Source: Streptomyces sp. JH14 (GTDB lineage: Bacteria > Actinomycetota > Actinomycetes > Streptomycetales > Streptomycetaceae). From it: DNA of 64,000 nucleotides. Below the pieces are notes generated by a model. The model was not told the origin of the DNA and made no database searches. It was given only the letters and a program-made list of their open reading frames with translations. Where the stretch lies: NCBI RefSeq assembly GCF_029428675.1, contig NZ_JAJNEL010000001.1:6138001-6202000 (forward strand). Reading direction: 5' to 3'. The stretch's first letter is position 1; the number at the start of each line of letters is the position of its first letter. This document shows, piece after piece, positions 44,349 through 52,562 of this stretch. The translations under genes and the position numbers were made by a program.

Positions 44349-45132
44349 GGCGGCGGATCTCCCCACGCAGTTCTTCGGTGATGTCGATGGACAACTCGGC
44401 GACCGCGCTGTCCTCGATGCGGCGTGGCTGCGGAATGCTGACGGTCCACTCCCGGGCGATGCGGCCCGGGCGGGAGGACAGCAGCACCACCCGCTGGGCC
44501 AGCCGCACCGCCTCGCGCACGTTGTGCGTCACGAACAGCACCGACAGTCCCGTCTCACTCCAGATGCGGGTTAGCTCGTCGTGCAGTACGTCACGGGTGA
44601 TGGCGTCCAGTGCGGCGAACGGCTCGTCCATCAGTAGCAGTCGGCTGTCCTGGGCCAGCGTCCGGGCCAGCGCGACCCGCTGGCGCATACCGCCCGACAG
44701 CTCATGCACCCGCTTGCGGTAGGCGTCCTGCAGTCGTACGAGTTCCAGCAGCCGTTCCGCCTCGGCGCGGCGCTCCTGCTTGGCGACTCCGCGCAGCTTC
44801 AGGGCGAGTTCGATGTTCTTGCCCGCGGTCAGCCATGGGAAGAGGGCGTGTTCCTGGAACATCAGGGCGGGCCGGCCGTCCGTGGCGATCGTGCCCGTGG
44901 ACGGCTGGTCCAGTGCCGCGACCAGGTTGAGCAGTGTGGACTTGCCGCAGCCGGAGGCTCCCAGGAGGGTGACGAACTCGCCCGGTGCGACGTCGAGCGT
45001 GATGTCGTCCAGCACGAGCTGCCGTCCGCCGGGTGTGCCCGGTGCGGGGAAGGACTTCGAGACGTGCTCGATACGGGCGGCGTACGTCACCGCCGTGGCG
45101 TCCTCGGCAGCCTTGGCAACTGTGGTGGCCAT
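44335..45132 (-). CDS. ssuB: Sulfonate-type ABC ATPase SsuB
   Basis: A 265-residue ATPase; ATG 45132 follows AGGAGGTGACGACC. Walker A GASGCGKST, Q-loop MFQEHALFPWLTAGKN, signature LSGGMRQRVALARTLA, Walker B LLLMDEPFAALDAITRD and the switch-His segment LFVTHNVREAVRLAQRV are the SsuB/TauB pattern. It energises sulfonate import with SsuC and SsuA. Confidence 0.93.
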   Translation of the reverse strand: MATTVAKAAEDATAVTYAARIEHVSKSFPAPGTPGGRQLVLDDITLDVAPGEFVTLLGASGCGKSTLLNLVAALDQPSTGTIATDGRPALMFQEHALFPWLTAGKNIELALKLRGVAKQERRAEAERLLELVRLQDAYRKRVHELSGGMRQRVALARTLAQDSRLLLMDEPFAALDAITRDVLHDELTRIWSETGLSVLFVTHNVREAVRLAQRVVLLSSRPGRIAREWTVSIPQPRRIEDSAVAELSIDITEELRGEIRRHGQH

Positions 45133-45172
45133 GGTCGTCACCTCCTGGGGACTCATCGGGTCCGGTTCCTGG

Positions 45173-46282
45173 TCACTCGGCGCCGAGACCGGCGTCGTCG
45201 ACCTCGCTCTTGCCGTCGGCCTTGAGGACCTTGTTGAGGAGCGTGAGGTCGTAGATGCCCTTCAGGTCGGGCTTCTCCAGCAGACCGGCCTTGACCGCGT
45301 GCTCCGCCTCGGTGTTGAGAGTGGAGGCCAGTGGGTCGTCGGTGAACTGGATGGACTGCCAGGCGGGGTCGATGACATCGGAGGGAAGCGCCTTGCCCGA
45401 CAGCTTTTCCAGCGCCTTGTTGGCGGAGGCCTTCGCCTCGTCCGGGTTGGCGTTGATCCACGCGTTGGTCTTCACCGAACCGCGCAGCACGGCCTCGACG
45501 ACGTCCGGGTGCTCTTTGAGGAACTTCTGCGACACGATGATGTTCGTGATCACGAACTTCTTGTCGGGCCACAGCGTCGACTCATCGAGCAGCACCTTGG
45601 CGCCCTCGGCGACCAGCTTGGACGCGGTCGGCTCCGGCACCCAGGCGCCGTCGATGGAGCCGGACTTGTAGGCGTCCGGGGTGATCTTGTTGTCGGTGCG
45701 GACGACGGATACGTCGCCCTTGCCGCTGTCGGCGTCGACCTTCCAGCCCTGGTCCGCGATCCAGTTGAGGAACCCGACGTCCTGGGTGTTGCCGAGCTGC
45801 GGGGTGGCGATCTTCTTGCCCTTGACGTCCTTCAGGGACTTGATCTTCTTCGGGTTGACGACGAGCTTCACGCCGCCGGAGGCGGAACCGCCGATGATGC
45901 GCAGGTTCTTGCCGTTCGACTTGGTGTAGCCATTGATGGAGGGGGAGGGGCCGATCCAGCCGATGTCGATGGACCCGGCGTTCAGCGCTTCGATCTCGGA
46001 GGGGCCGGCGTTGAAGGTCGAGGCCTTGATAGTGGTGCCGCCGAGCTCCTTCTGGAACAGGCCCTCCTGGACACCCACCAGAGCGGTGGCGTGCGTGAGG
46101 TTGGGGAAGTAGCCGATCTTCACTTCGTCGGCAGAGAGCTTCTTGGCGCCCGCCGCGGCCGCCGGGGTCTGCTTGCCGTCATCGGTGGAATTGGAGCCGT
46201 AGCCGCAGGCGGTGAGCAGGAGGGGGAGCGCGGCTATGACGGCGAGGGTGCGCAGGGTGGTGAGCGGTCTTGCGGCAGACAC
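45173..46282 (-). CDS. ssuA: Sulfonate-binding lipoprotein SsuA
   Basis: A 369-residue lipoprotein from GTG 46282 (GAGAGGACACCTCC). The signal ends LLLTAC. The NMT1/SsuA-type fold is seen in VKIGYFPNLTHATALVGVQEGLFQKELG, FNAGPSEIEALNAGSIDIGWIGPSPSI, ATPQLGNTQDVGFLNWI and WVPEPTASKLVAEG. It is the first gene of ssuABC, 62 bases after the leader peptide stop. Confidence 0.92.
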   Translation of the reverse strand: MSAARPLTTLRTLAVIAALPLLLTACGYGSNSTDDGKQTPAAAAGAKKLSADEVKIGYFPNLTHATALVGVQEGLFQKELGGTTIKASTFNAGPSEIEALNAGSIDIGWIGPSPSINGYTKSNGKNLRIIGGSASGGVKLVVNPKKIKSLKDVKGKKIATPQLGNTQDVGFLNWIADQGWKVDADSGKGDVSVVRTDNKITPDAYKSGSIDGAWVPEPTASKLVAEGAKVLLDESTLWPDKKFVITNIIVSQKFLKEHPDVVEAVLRGSVKTNAWINANPDEAKASANKALEKLSGKALPSDVIDPAWQSIQFTDDPLASTLNTEAEHAVKAGLLEKPDLKGIYDLTLLNKVLKADGKSEVDDAGLGAE

Positions 46283-46344
46283 GGAGGTGTCCTCTCAGGG
46301 AGGGAGGGGTGATCAAAGAGGGTGTGGGACGGCGTGCTGAGGTC

Positions 46345-46446
46345 TCAGACCGGCCGACAGATAGCGCTGGACGTACGGCCGAAGTCGATGTGACGACGCG
46401 AGGTCAGCACGGGCAGCACCCGGTCTGCGCAGCTGAGCGCTCCCAC
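46345..46446 (-). CDS. Cysteine-type leader peptide (33 aa) for ssuABC
   Basis: GTG 46446 follows a GGGGGC tract. The product ends TSRRHIDFGRTSSAICRPV-stop. All motif positions (RRHID, R, SSAxC) are conserved. Confidence 0.8.
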   Translation of the reverse strand: MGALSCADRVLPVLTSRRHIDFGRTSSAICRPV

Positions 46447-46458
46447 GGCCGCCCCCTG

Positions 46459-46490
46459 ATCCCTAGTTTTCCTACCTGGCTGCTAGGGAT
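46459..46490 (-). promoter_or_regulatory. Candidate Rrf2-type operator, 32 bp, upstream of the ssuABC leader
   Basis: Outer arms ATCCCTAG and CTAGGGAT form a perfect inverted repeat around an inner TTTTCCTACC. The site aligns without gap to 41482-41513 (24/32). On the minus strand TTGGGG-17-CACGAT could be the promoter, which would put the palindrome on the transcription start, as expected for a repressor. Confidence 0.6.
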
Positions 46491-46613
46491 CGTGACAGAA
46501 GGTGGCACCCACCCCAAGAGGCCGTTCACATGATGGACGCGACTATCTCAATGCTCGGGATCAGTGGCGATTGGCCCAGCGTGTCAGCGGTTTTCCCAGG
46601 CGATCCGGATTTC

Positions 46614-47117
46614 TCACGCTGGTGTCTCCAGGCCCACATGTCCGCCGAGTGCGGCGGAGAACTGATCGGTGACCCGCTCGAGTGCCTCCCGTGCGGCGGC
46701 CTCCACGACGGCCCCGCCGTCTTCCTATGCATCGATGTGCTTGTCCTGCACGAACCAGCCGGGCGTGATGTGCGCGGGGGCCACGGAGGTGAGCACCGGG
46801 CGCAGTCCGTAGTCGATCGCCAGGACGTGTGCCGTGCTCCCGCCGGTCGCCAGCGGTAGCACGGTCTTGTCCTCCAGTGCGTACTGCGGCAGCAGCTCGA
46901 GCAACGACTTCAGCTGCCCGGAGTGCGCGGCCTGGTAGGCCGGGATGCCGATGACTACGCCGTCGGCGCTACGGAAGCGCTCGATGGCGTGGACTGTCTC
47001 CGGGTGTCCGATGTCCGCGTGCAGCAGGGCTTCGGCCGGAAGGGTGCGGACATCGAGGGGGATCACGTCGTGTCCCTGGGCTGCGAGCCGGGCGTCCAGG
47101 TGACGCAGCAGACAGGC
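46614..47117 (-). pseudogene. FMN reductase (SsuE type), 5'-truncated and frameshifted duplicate
   Basis: Minus-strand sequence reads LLRHLDARLAAQGHDVIPLDVRTLPAEALLHADIGHPETVHAIERF, GVVIGIPAYQAAHSGQLKSL, LATGGSTAHVLAIDYGLRPVL to VQDKHID. A frameshift near 46727 then leads to DGGAVVEAAAREALERVTDQFSAALGGHVGLETPA and stop at 46614. The N-terminal FMN loop (SVSGSPS) is missing because the gene is cut at about 47117, where a plus-strand GST fragment begins. The intact paralogue is at 39588. Confidence 0.85.
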
Positions 47118-47118
47118 C

Positions 47119-47362
47119 GTGTTGTGGGTGACGCTCGTGCAGCTGGACACCGTGCACCGCCGCCACCTGGACGCCGCCGCGGTGCACCGCATCACCGAGC
47201 ACCCCCATCTGTGGGCGTGCGCACGGGGGCTGGCGGCACACCCCGCCTTTGCCTCCCACCTTGACCTGGACGGCATCGCCCGGCAGGCACCCCGCCCGCT
47301 GCCGGGCCATGGAGACGGCCGGGGCGGCGGTACAGATCGTGGACTGGATGACGTACCACTGA
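47119..47362 (+). pseudogene. GHR/GST-like C-terminal fragment, frameshifted
   Basis: LWVTLVQLDTVHRRHLDAAAVHRITEHPHLWACARGLAAHPAFASHLDLDGIA is a close copy of the C-terminus of the protein at 29228. A shift near 47310 is needed for the end METAGAAVQIVDWMTYH-stop. It abuts the truncated 5' end of the reductase pseudogene, so both genes lost their N-termini at the same joint. Confidence 0.8.
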
Positions 47363-47401
47363 CTGGTCGTCATGGTCGCGGAACCGCCCCGGACGGCCGT
47401 C

Positions 47402-47965
47402 TCAGGGGGCGGGTACGTACTTGTACCCCACGCGACGCACGGTGACGATCCGCTGCCGGTGTGCCGAGCCCAGCTTGCGGCGCAGACGTGCGACGTGCAC
47501 GTCGACGGTGCGTCCATCCCCCATATGGGTGTGACCCCACACGTGCTCGACCAACTGTTCGCGTGTGTGGACTCGGTGCGGATGAGCCACGAGCCGGACC
47601 AGCAGGGCGAACTCCAGGTAAGTGAGGACGAGTTCCTCTCCCTCCAGCTCGGCGACATGGCGCTCGGCATCGATACGGATCGGGTCACCGGCCAGGACCG
47701 ACTGGTCCGGCGTGCGCGTCGGGAGCGGTATGGCGTCGGGGGTGACCGGGTGGATCTGTGGCCGCAGTCCTGCGTCGGCGAAGAGCGCGGCCGGGTCGAC
47801 ACCCTTGGGAAGCAGCACCAGATAGCCGACGAGCGGTGACCCGTCGTCGGGCGGTGTGCGGACCCCTTCCTCCTCTTGCGGGTCTTCGTGCACAAGGTGC
47901 AGGCGACGAGGGGCGGTCGGCGGGGCGTGGAGCAGAGTGGCGTGAGACGGGGGTGCCGAAGTCAT
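47402..47965 (-). CDS. Orphan OmpR/PhoB-type winged-helix regulator
   Basis: A 187-residue protein from ATG 47965. The C-terminal half is a trans_reg_C winged helix: LAGDPIRIDAERHVAELEGEELVLTYLEFALLVRLVAHPHRVHTREQLVEHVWGHTHMGDGRTVDVHVARLRRKLG, ending VRRVGYKYV. The N-terminal half (VGYLVLLPKGVDPAALFADAGLRPQIHP) is not a receiver domain and lacks a phospho-acceptor Asp pattern. It has its own leader peptide upstream, so it is probably produced under cysteine limitation and may activate the island. Confidence 0.85.
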   Translation of the reverse strand: MTSAPPSHATLLHAPPTAPRRLHLVHEDPQEEEGVRTPPDDGSPLVGYLVLLPKGVDPAALFADAGLRPQIHPVTPDAIPLPTRTPDQSVLAGDPIRIDAERHVAELEGEELVLTYLEFALLVRLVAHPHRVHTREQLVEHVWGHTHMGDGRTVDVHVARLRRKLGSAHRQRIVTVRRVGYKYVPAP

Positions 47966-48181
47966 GGCTGTAGTCCCTTCCCTGTGTGAGGGAGTTGTAT
48001 TGGGGGCAGGTCGATGCGTCGGGTCAGAGGGGCAGAAATCCGGACGAGACGGGGCGACTGTTCGATAGGAGGTCGCTGAAGACCCGGTGCGGCGATGGCT
48101 CAGCCGTGTGTCGGACCTGCGAGTCAAAAAGAGAGAAGGAGAGACGGGCGACCAGATGTGCCGCAGAGCCTCGGTCTCTTT

Positions 48182-48265
48182 CTAGCCGCGTCGGCAGACG
48201 GCGCTGGCCACTCGACGGAAGTCGACGTGCCGGCGGCGTACGAGGGGTTGCTGCGCGCGGGACAT
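48182..48265 (-). CDS. Cysteine-type leader peptide (27 aa) for the winged-helix regulator
   Basis: ATG 48265; product MSRAQQPLV followed by RRRHVDFRRVASAVCRRG-stop, a full match to the leader motif with one Cys three codons from the end. The ribosome site is weak (GGGGCC). The regulator gene starts 216 bases after its stop. Confidence 0.8.
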   Translation of the reverse strand: MSRAQQPLVRRRHVDFRRVASAVCRRG

Positions 48266-48304
48266 GGCCCCATGTTGGGTGAGCGCAACGTCGGCGTCAA
48301 CGCT

Positions 48305-48326
48305 TCTCTACTAAATCAGTAGGGAT
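48305..48326 (-). promoter_or_regulatory. Candidate Rrf2-type operator upstream of leader 48182-48265
   Basis: On the minus strand ATCCCTACT-GATTT-AGTAGAGA is an inverted repeat of the CCTACT/AGTAG type classically bound by Rrf2 proteins. It shares the ATCCCTA arm with the site at 46459. Confidence 0.55.
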
Positions 48327-48632
48327 AGTGGGGAATTTCACTGGGCCAGGCGGCTTGAAGCGGCGCTCACCGCCAGTGGTCCGTAACAGCGGCAATCGGT
48401 GCCTGCGGAAAGCTCCTTCAACGATGGTCGTATCAACCTGAAAACACGGTGAGTGCCGACCCCCAGCGCGGACGACAGGGAACCCGGGGCCGTGGCCGGA
48501 CCGGTACCCCGGCGAGGCTCGGGTCGTCGAAGGTGCTCTGGACGCCGAAGGCCGTTTGGAGCAGGAAGCTGGTCGGTCCCGACGCGAGGAGATTCATGGC
48601 CACGCCCAGGACCACCGCTTCGCCGCGCAGCG
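48327..48632. other. Gene-free interval between the leader/operator and the metX relic
   Basis: About 300 bases with no convincing coding frame on either strand. It should contain the promoter of the minus-strand leader/regulator unit, but I could not choose -35 and -10 boxes with confidence. Confidence 0.5.
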
Positions 48633-49115
48633 TCACCGCGCCGACAGCGAGGAACGGAGGGCGAGGCCACGGCCACCCCGCGCCGTCTGGTCGACGAGTT
48701 CGCTCACGAGTTCGGCGACTTGTTCCACTTCGATGAGGAAGCCGTCGTGACCGTACGGGGATTCGACCACCCGGACGTGATCCGCTGTGGAGATCCCGGC
48801 CGCCAACTCCGCTTGCTGGCACAGCGGATAGAGGCGGTCCGAGTCGACACCCGCAACGAGGGTCCTGGCCGTCACACGGCTCAGGGCGGCGCGCATACCG
48901 CCCCGGCCGCGACCGATGTCGTGACTGTTCATGGCCTCTGCCAGTGTGACGTAGCTGCCCGCGTCGAAGCGGCGCACGAGCTTGGCGGCGTGGTGGTCGA
49001 GGTAGGACTCGACCTGGAACCGGCGCCGTTCCAGGGATCTTCCGTGCCCTGCGGCGTGCGGCCGAAGCGGACCTGGAGCTCCGGTTCGCTGCGGTAGGTG
49101 ACGTGGGCTCGACGA
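48633..49115 (-). pseudogene. metX: Homoserine O-acetyltransferase (MetX) C-terminal remnant, frameshifted
   Basis: The upstream segment reads AHVTYRSEPELQVRFGRTPQ. After a frameshift near 49030 the native sequence continues RRFQVESYLDHHAAKLVRRFDAGSYVTLAEAMNSHDIGRGRGGMRAAL, then VAGVDSDRLYPLCQQAELAAG and the catalytic His region VESPYGHDGFLIEVEQV. The catalytic Asp (GVDSDRLY) and His are kept, but the N-terminal half with the nucleophile Ser is gone. It is a relic of a methionine/cysteine gene like the MetY relic at 21076. Confidence 0.8.
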
Positions 49116-49434
49116 GCGCTCCGTAGGCGGTGGAGTAGGCGGCCCACAGCGCCGCCGCGCCGATCGGGGCTCAGTCCTCCGGCCCTCCGGGGTCAAGGAT
49201 GACCGGACCGACTGTTCCTGGCGACACTTCCCCCGGAGGGCGCGCCTCAGAAGTGGACAGGTCAAGCCCGTGGCGCATGCTTCGGCCGCGTGCTCGAAGC
49301 TCATGTAGCGGTGCATGCTGATGGGCGCGCGTAGGTGCCGTTGGCAGTCATGTCGGGAAACCGGCCGGCGCGCGATCGAACTTCTCCGCGAGGAACACGC
49401 GCGCCGCTGCGCAGGCTGGCGAAGAGGAACGCCG
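49116..49434. other. Decayed interval without a recognisable gene
   Basis: No supported ORF. On the minus strand a short stretch near 49365-49437 reads AAFLFASLRSGARVFLAEKFDRA, faintly like an acyl-CoA synthetase, but this is too short to call. Confidence 0.4.
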
Positions 49435-49863
49435 CTATGCGCCGAACCGCCGCGGGATCGAGGGTTCTGGGCCAGTAATGGCGTTGTCACCGCCACGGCC
49501 CCGATGCCGATCCGGCTGCCGCACGCCCGGCTCGGACGCGAGGGAACCGGCATCATCGAGGCCGACGGTGTAGCCGACGGTGAGCCGGGTGGGCTCTGCG
49601 GCGGCCCGGGCGGCGGCCGCGGCCTGCTCGGAAGGCACGCAACAAGCCCTGCGCGTGGGGGAGGAACGCCTCGCCCGCCGCGGTGAGCCGCGTGCCCTGC
49701 CGCGTACGGTCCAGGAGCCGCGCGCCCACCTGGCCTCGAGCCGGTTGATCTGCCGGCTCAACGAGGGTTGCGCGATGCGCAGTTCGGCCGCGGCCCGTCC
49801 GTAGTGCAGGTGTGACGCGACAGTGACGAAGTAGCGCACCAGCCGCAGGTCGAGGTCCTTCAT
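49435..49863 (-). pseudogene. LysR-family regulator, frameshifted and truncated
   Basis: ATG 49863 gives the LysR HTH MKDLDLRLVRYFVTVASHLHYGRAAAELRIAQPSLSRQINRLEA. A frameshift near 49730 moves to VGARLLDRTRQGTRLTAAGEAFLPHAQGLLRAF, and a second near 49640 returns to EQAAAAARAAAEPTRLTVGYTVGLDDAG. Homology then stops and the effector-binding domain is missing. It is divergent from the SnoaL-like gene, the usual layout for a LysR and its target. Confidence 0.85.
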
Positions 49864-49934
49864 ACCTCAACCGTATGACGTGGTGCGGAACAGGTCTTTG
49901 ATCACCCGGCGAGCGGGTCCCTAGCGTGAAGGGC

Positions 49935-50351
49935 ATGGCTACTGAGAACGAGATCGCGGTGCGGCGCTTCTATGAGGCCCTTGCCACCGGAGACACCACG
50001 TTGGTCGACGAGGCCCTCGCCCCCGACTGGGAGGCCGTCCCGGCCATGCGCACCGGGCCCGGCGCGGACGGCTGAAAGGAGAGTATCGATCACCTGCGCG
50101 GCGTCTTCGCCGGCCTGACCGTCACGATCGAGCACGTCGTCGAGTCCGGTGACCTGGTGGCCGTGCGTTCGGTCGGCCGCGGGGTACACGCCGGGCCGCT
50201 GCTCGGTGTCGAAGGCACCGGCCGCGAGGTCGAGTTCCGGGCGTCGGACTTCCACCGGCTGGCCGGGGGCCGGATCGTGCGGACCTGGCACGTGGAGGAC
50301 TACTTCGGCATCGCCACCCAGATCGGGCTGGAGTTCACCCGTGGTGCTTGA
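49935..50351 (+). pseudogene. SnoaL-like/ester-cyclase protein with a nonsense codon
   Basis: ATG 49935 opens MATENEIAVRRFYEALATGD, then DEALAPDWEAVPAMRTGPGADG, followed by TGA at 50073-50075 where relatives have Trp (TGG). The frame continues open: KESIDHLRGVFAGLTVTIEHVVESGDLVAVRSVGRGVHAGPLLG to WHVEDYFGIATQIGLEFTRGA-stop. A TGG to TGA change inactivates an otherwise intact NTF2-fold protein. It overlaps the SDR gene. Confidence 0.85.
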
Positions 50352-50750
50352 CGGGAAGACCGCGGTGGTGACCGGGGCGGCGCGCGGGATCGGCCTCGCG
50401 TACTGCCGGCGGCTCGCCGCGGACGGCGCGAACGTGGTCGCCGTCGATGTCGACGACCCGACCGGCAGCGTGAAGGAACTGATGGGCGGTGGCGACAAGT
50501 TGGGGCTGGTGAGCGACATCAGCGATCCGTCGCAGGTCGACGCCGTGGCCCGCACGGTCCTCGACCGGTACGAACGCTGCGACATCCTAGTCAACAACGC
50601 CGGCGTCTTCCCCCTTCACCGACCTCGACCATGTGACGCTCGAGCTGTGGCGCACGGTGTAGGCGGTCAACGTGGAGCCGATCCTGTTCTTCGCCCAGGC
50701 GTTCGTCCCCGGGATGCGGGCCGCCGGGCGTCGCACGTTTGCCTGCGTGC
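50342..50750 (+). pseudogene. Short-chain dehydrogenase/reductase, frameshifted and truncated
   Basis: GTG 50342 gives the Rossmann start VVLDGKTAVVTGAARGIGLAYCRRLAADGANVVAVDVDD and the NNAG motif (CDILVNNAGVFP). In the C-run near 50610 the frame shifts; the native continuation FTDLDHVTLELWRTV meets a stop, then AVNVEPILFFAQAFVPGMRAAGR. Sequence ends before the catalytic Tyr-x3-Lys. It was probably co-transcribed with the SnoaL-like gene. Confidence 0.85.
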
Positions 50751-50766
50751 GTCGGATGCCGACTGG

Positions 50767-51924
50767 TTACTGCATCAGCTCAATATGGTGATGCTCCGAC
50801 GACAGCGGGCAAATGTAGAGCTGCTGTCGGCCGCCACGGCCGATCTGGACCGCGGTCGGTTGCCGCGGGGCCAGGTCGCTGTTGGGCTGCGCGGCGCGGG
50901 GTCGGCCGACGCGACCTCGATCGTGCACAGCAATGCCTTGGGCCCGGAAGAAGTCGATCACGGCCTGGGCTTCCGGGCCGGTCTTCGTGGTCGAGGGCCT
51001 GGCACGCGCTTGCTCTGAGTCTGGGCTCCAGCTGCGGGTGTCGTCGTCCCATTCGAAGGTGGCGATGGTGAGCAGCGGGTCCATTTCAGTGCTGCATGCG
51101 GGGCACTCTCGGGGCGTGGGGTCGGTGGGGCCCCAGAATGGCCACCCGCCGACTTTCCAACCGGGCGCAACGGACAGGCTGTTGCGGTAGAACCTCTCCG
51201 GGGCAGACGCGTAGGAACTGTCTGCACCGGCGTCGGCGGCCTGCCACTTGTTCCAGTCCCCAAGTGAATCGCGCAGCTCGTTGCTCAGTTCCATGGGATT
51301 GGGGAACTCGGTGATCTGCTCTGGGGTGAGGAGGCATGGCTCGAGTACATGATCGGCGGACTGTACGGCGGACGGTTCCGGAGGTGTGGTGAGGCTGTCG
51401 GTCACCGCGGCGGCAGATCGCCAGAACAGCGCGGTCCTGGGCATGATCGGGTGGTTGAAGGGGCACCACAGGATCTGGAGCAGGTCGGCCTCTGGCTGCC
51501 CGGGCGGGCGCAGGTCGGGAATGTCACGTGCGTACAGCTGGGCCACGGGCAGCATGGCGACCGGACCTTCGGGCCACGGGCGGCTTTCATAGATCCGCTT
51601 CTCGGTCGCCAGTTCCTCAGGCGTGGGCCGGGATGCCTGGCGGCCGGGGCTCCGCCGGCTCGCTACTGCGGCCCGGATGCGCCGCAACTGTCGTACGTCC
51701 TCCGGGGAGAGGACTACATTCGCCAGGCTGCTCCTCACGTGCGGCCCTTCGCAGTGCGGCCACGGCTCGTCGGCTGGCCAGAGAAGCGGCCCGCCGACGG
51801 AACTGTCGTGTGGTGACGGAGACCCGGGGCGGGGATGCAGCCGGGTCGCCGTGCGTGCCAGCGGGGCCAGTTGGGGGAAGAGCGCGGTCACGTCGAGCGG
51901 CCGCGGCGGGGTCGTGAAACTCAT
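50767..51924 (-). CDS. Hypothetical protein, DUF1963-like (YwqG-type) family
   Basis: A 385-residue cytoplasmic protein from ATG 51924. Typical features are HDSSVGGPLLWPADEPWPHC, LPVAQLYARDIPDLRPPGQPEADLLQILWCPFNH, RECPACSTEMDPLLTIATFEWD (CxxC pair) and the end QQLYICPLSSEHHHIELMQ. Function is unknown. A broken paralogue lies at 52563-53577. Confidence 0.7.
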   Translation of the reverse strand: MSFTTPPRPLDVTALFPQLAPLARTATRLHPRPGSPSPHDSSVGGPLLWPADEPWPHCEGPHVRSSLANVVLSPEDVRQLRRIRAAVASRRSPGRQASRPTPEELATEKRIYESRPWPEGPVAMLPVAQLYARDIPDLRPPGQPEADLLQILWCPFNHPIMPRTALFWRSAAAVTDSLTTPPEPSAVQSADHVLEPCLLTPEQITEFPNPMELSNELRDSLGDWNKWQAADAGADSSYASAPERFYRNSLSVAPGWKVGGWPFWGPTDPTPRECPACSTEMDPLLTIATFEWDDDTRSWSPDSEQARARPSTTKTGPEAQAVIDFFRAQGIAVHDRGRVGRPRAAQPNSDLAPRQPTAVQIGRGGRQQLYICPLSSEHHHIELMQ

Positions 51925-51955
51925 TCTGGCTCCGGACAGGTCGAACTGGATGGGA

Positions 51956-52527
51956 TCAGTTGCCGCTCTCCCCGAGCGTCAGGCTGGGCCAAGGGCCGGC
52001 GAGGACGTCGTCGTCCAGGGAGACACCGAGATGACCGAGGACGAGTGCCACCACAGGGGCCATCCCGTCACCGTCGTTCTCGTGGGCGGCCAGGGCCGCT
52101 TCGACGCGGTCCCACCAGGGGTCGTACGTTCGGTGCGCGAGTACTCCATGCCGGGCTCGAAGTGTTCGACGCACTCGCCGTCGCGCCAGTACTGGAAGAC
52201 GTCCATCCCGTCCGCGGTCGCCACGCAGTACGTCTCGGTACCCCGGGACAGTGCCGCGAGCACCTCGTCTTCCAGGCCGATACCGCCCTCTCCTTTGACG
52301 CAGAGAGCCCAGTCGCCCAGGCTCCCCGAGCGGAGCAGCGAAACCATCCCGCCGTCCAGATCACCCGCGGGCAGGTCCGAGGCCGCGTCCCAGTCGAGCT
52401 GACGGGCCTGCGCCGGGTCGGCGCCATAGCGGGTGAGGACCTCCTCGGGGCCGAGGCCCCGGGTGAAGGTGACGCGCATCCATGCCTTCGCCCAGTCCCA
52501 TGACATGGGTTTCACGTCCGGTTCCAT
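51956..52527 (-). pseudogene. DUF6461-like protein, frameshifted
   Basis: ATG 52527 opens MEPDVKPMSWDWAKAWMRVTFTRGLGPEEVLTRYGADPAQARQLDW and runs to CVEHFEPGMEYSRT. One frame change near 52130 is needed to reach YDPWWDRVEAALAAHENDGDGMAPVVALVLGHLGVSLDDDVLAGPW and the stop at 51956. Both parts look native. The family is common and uncharacterised in Streptomyces. Confidence 0.7.
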
Positions 52528-52562
52528 CCCTGTTTCTCCGTCGCCGGCGCCTGACGTTCCGC

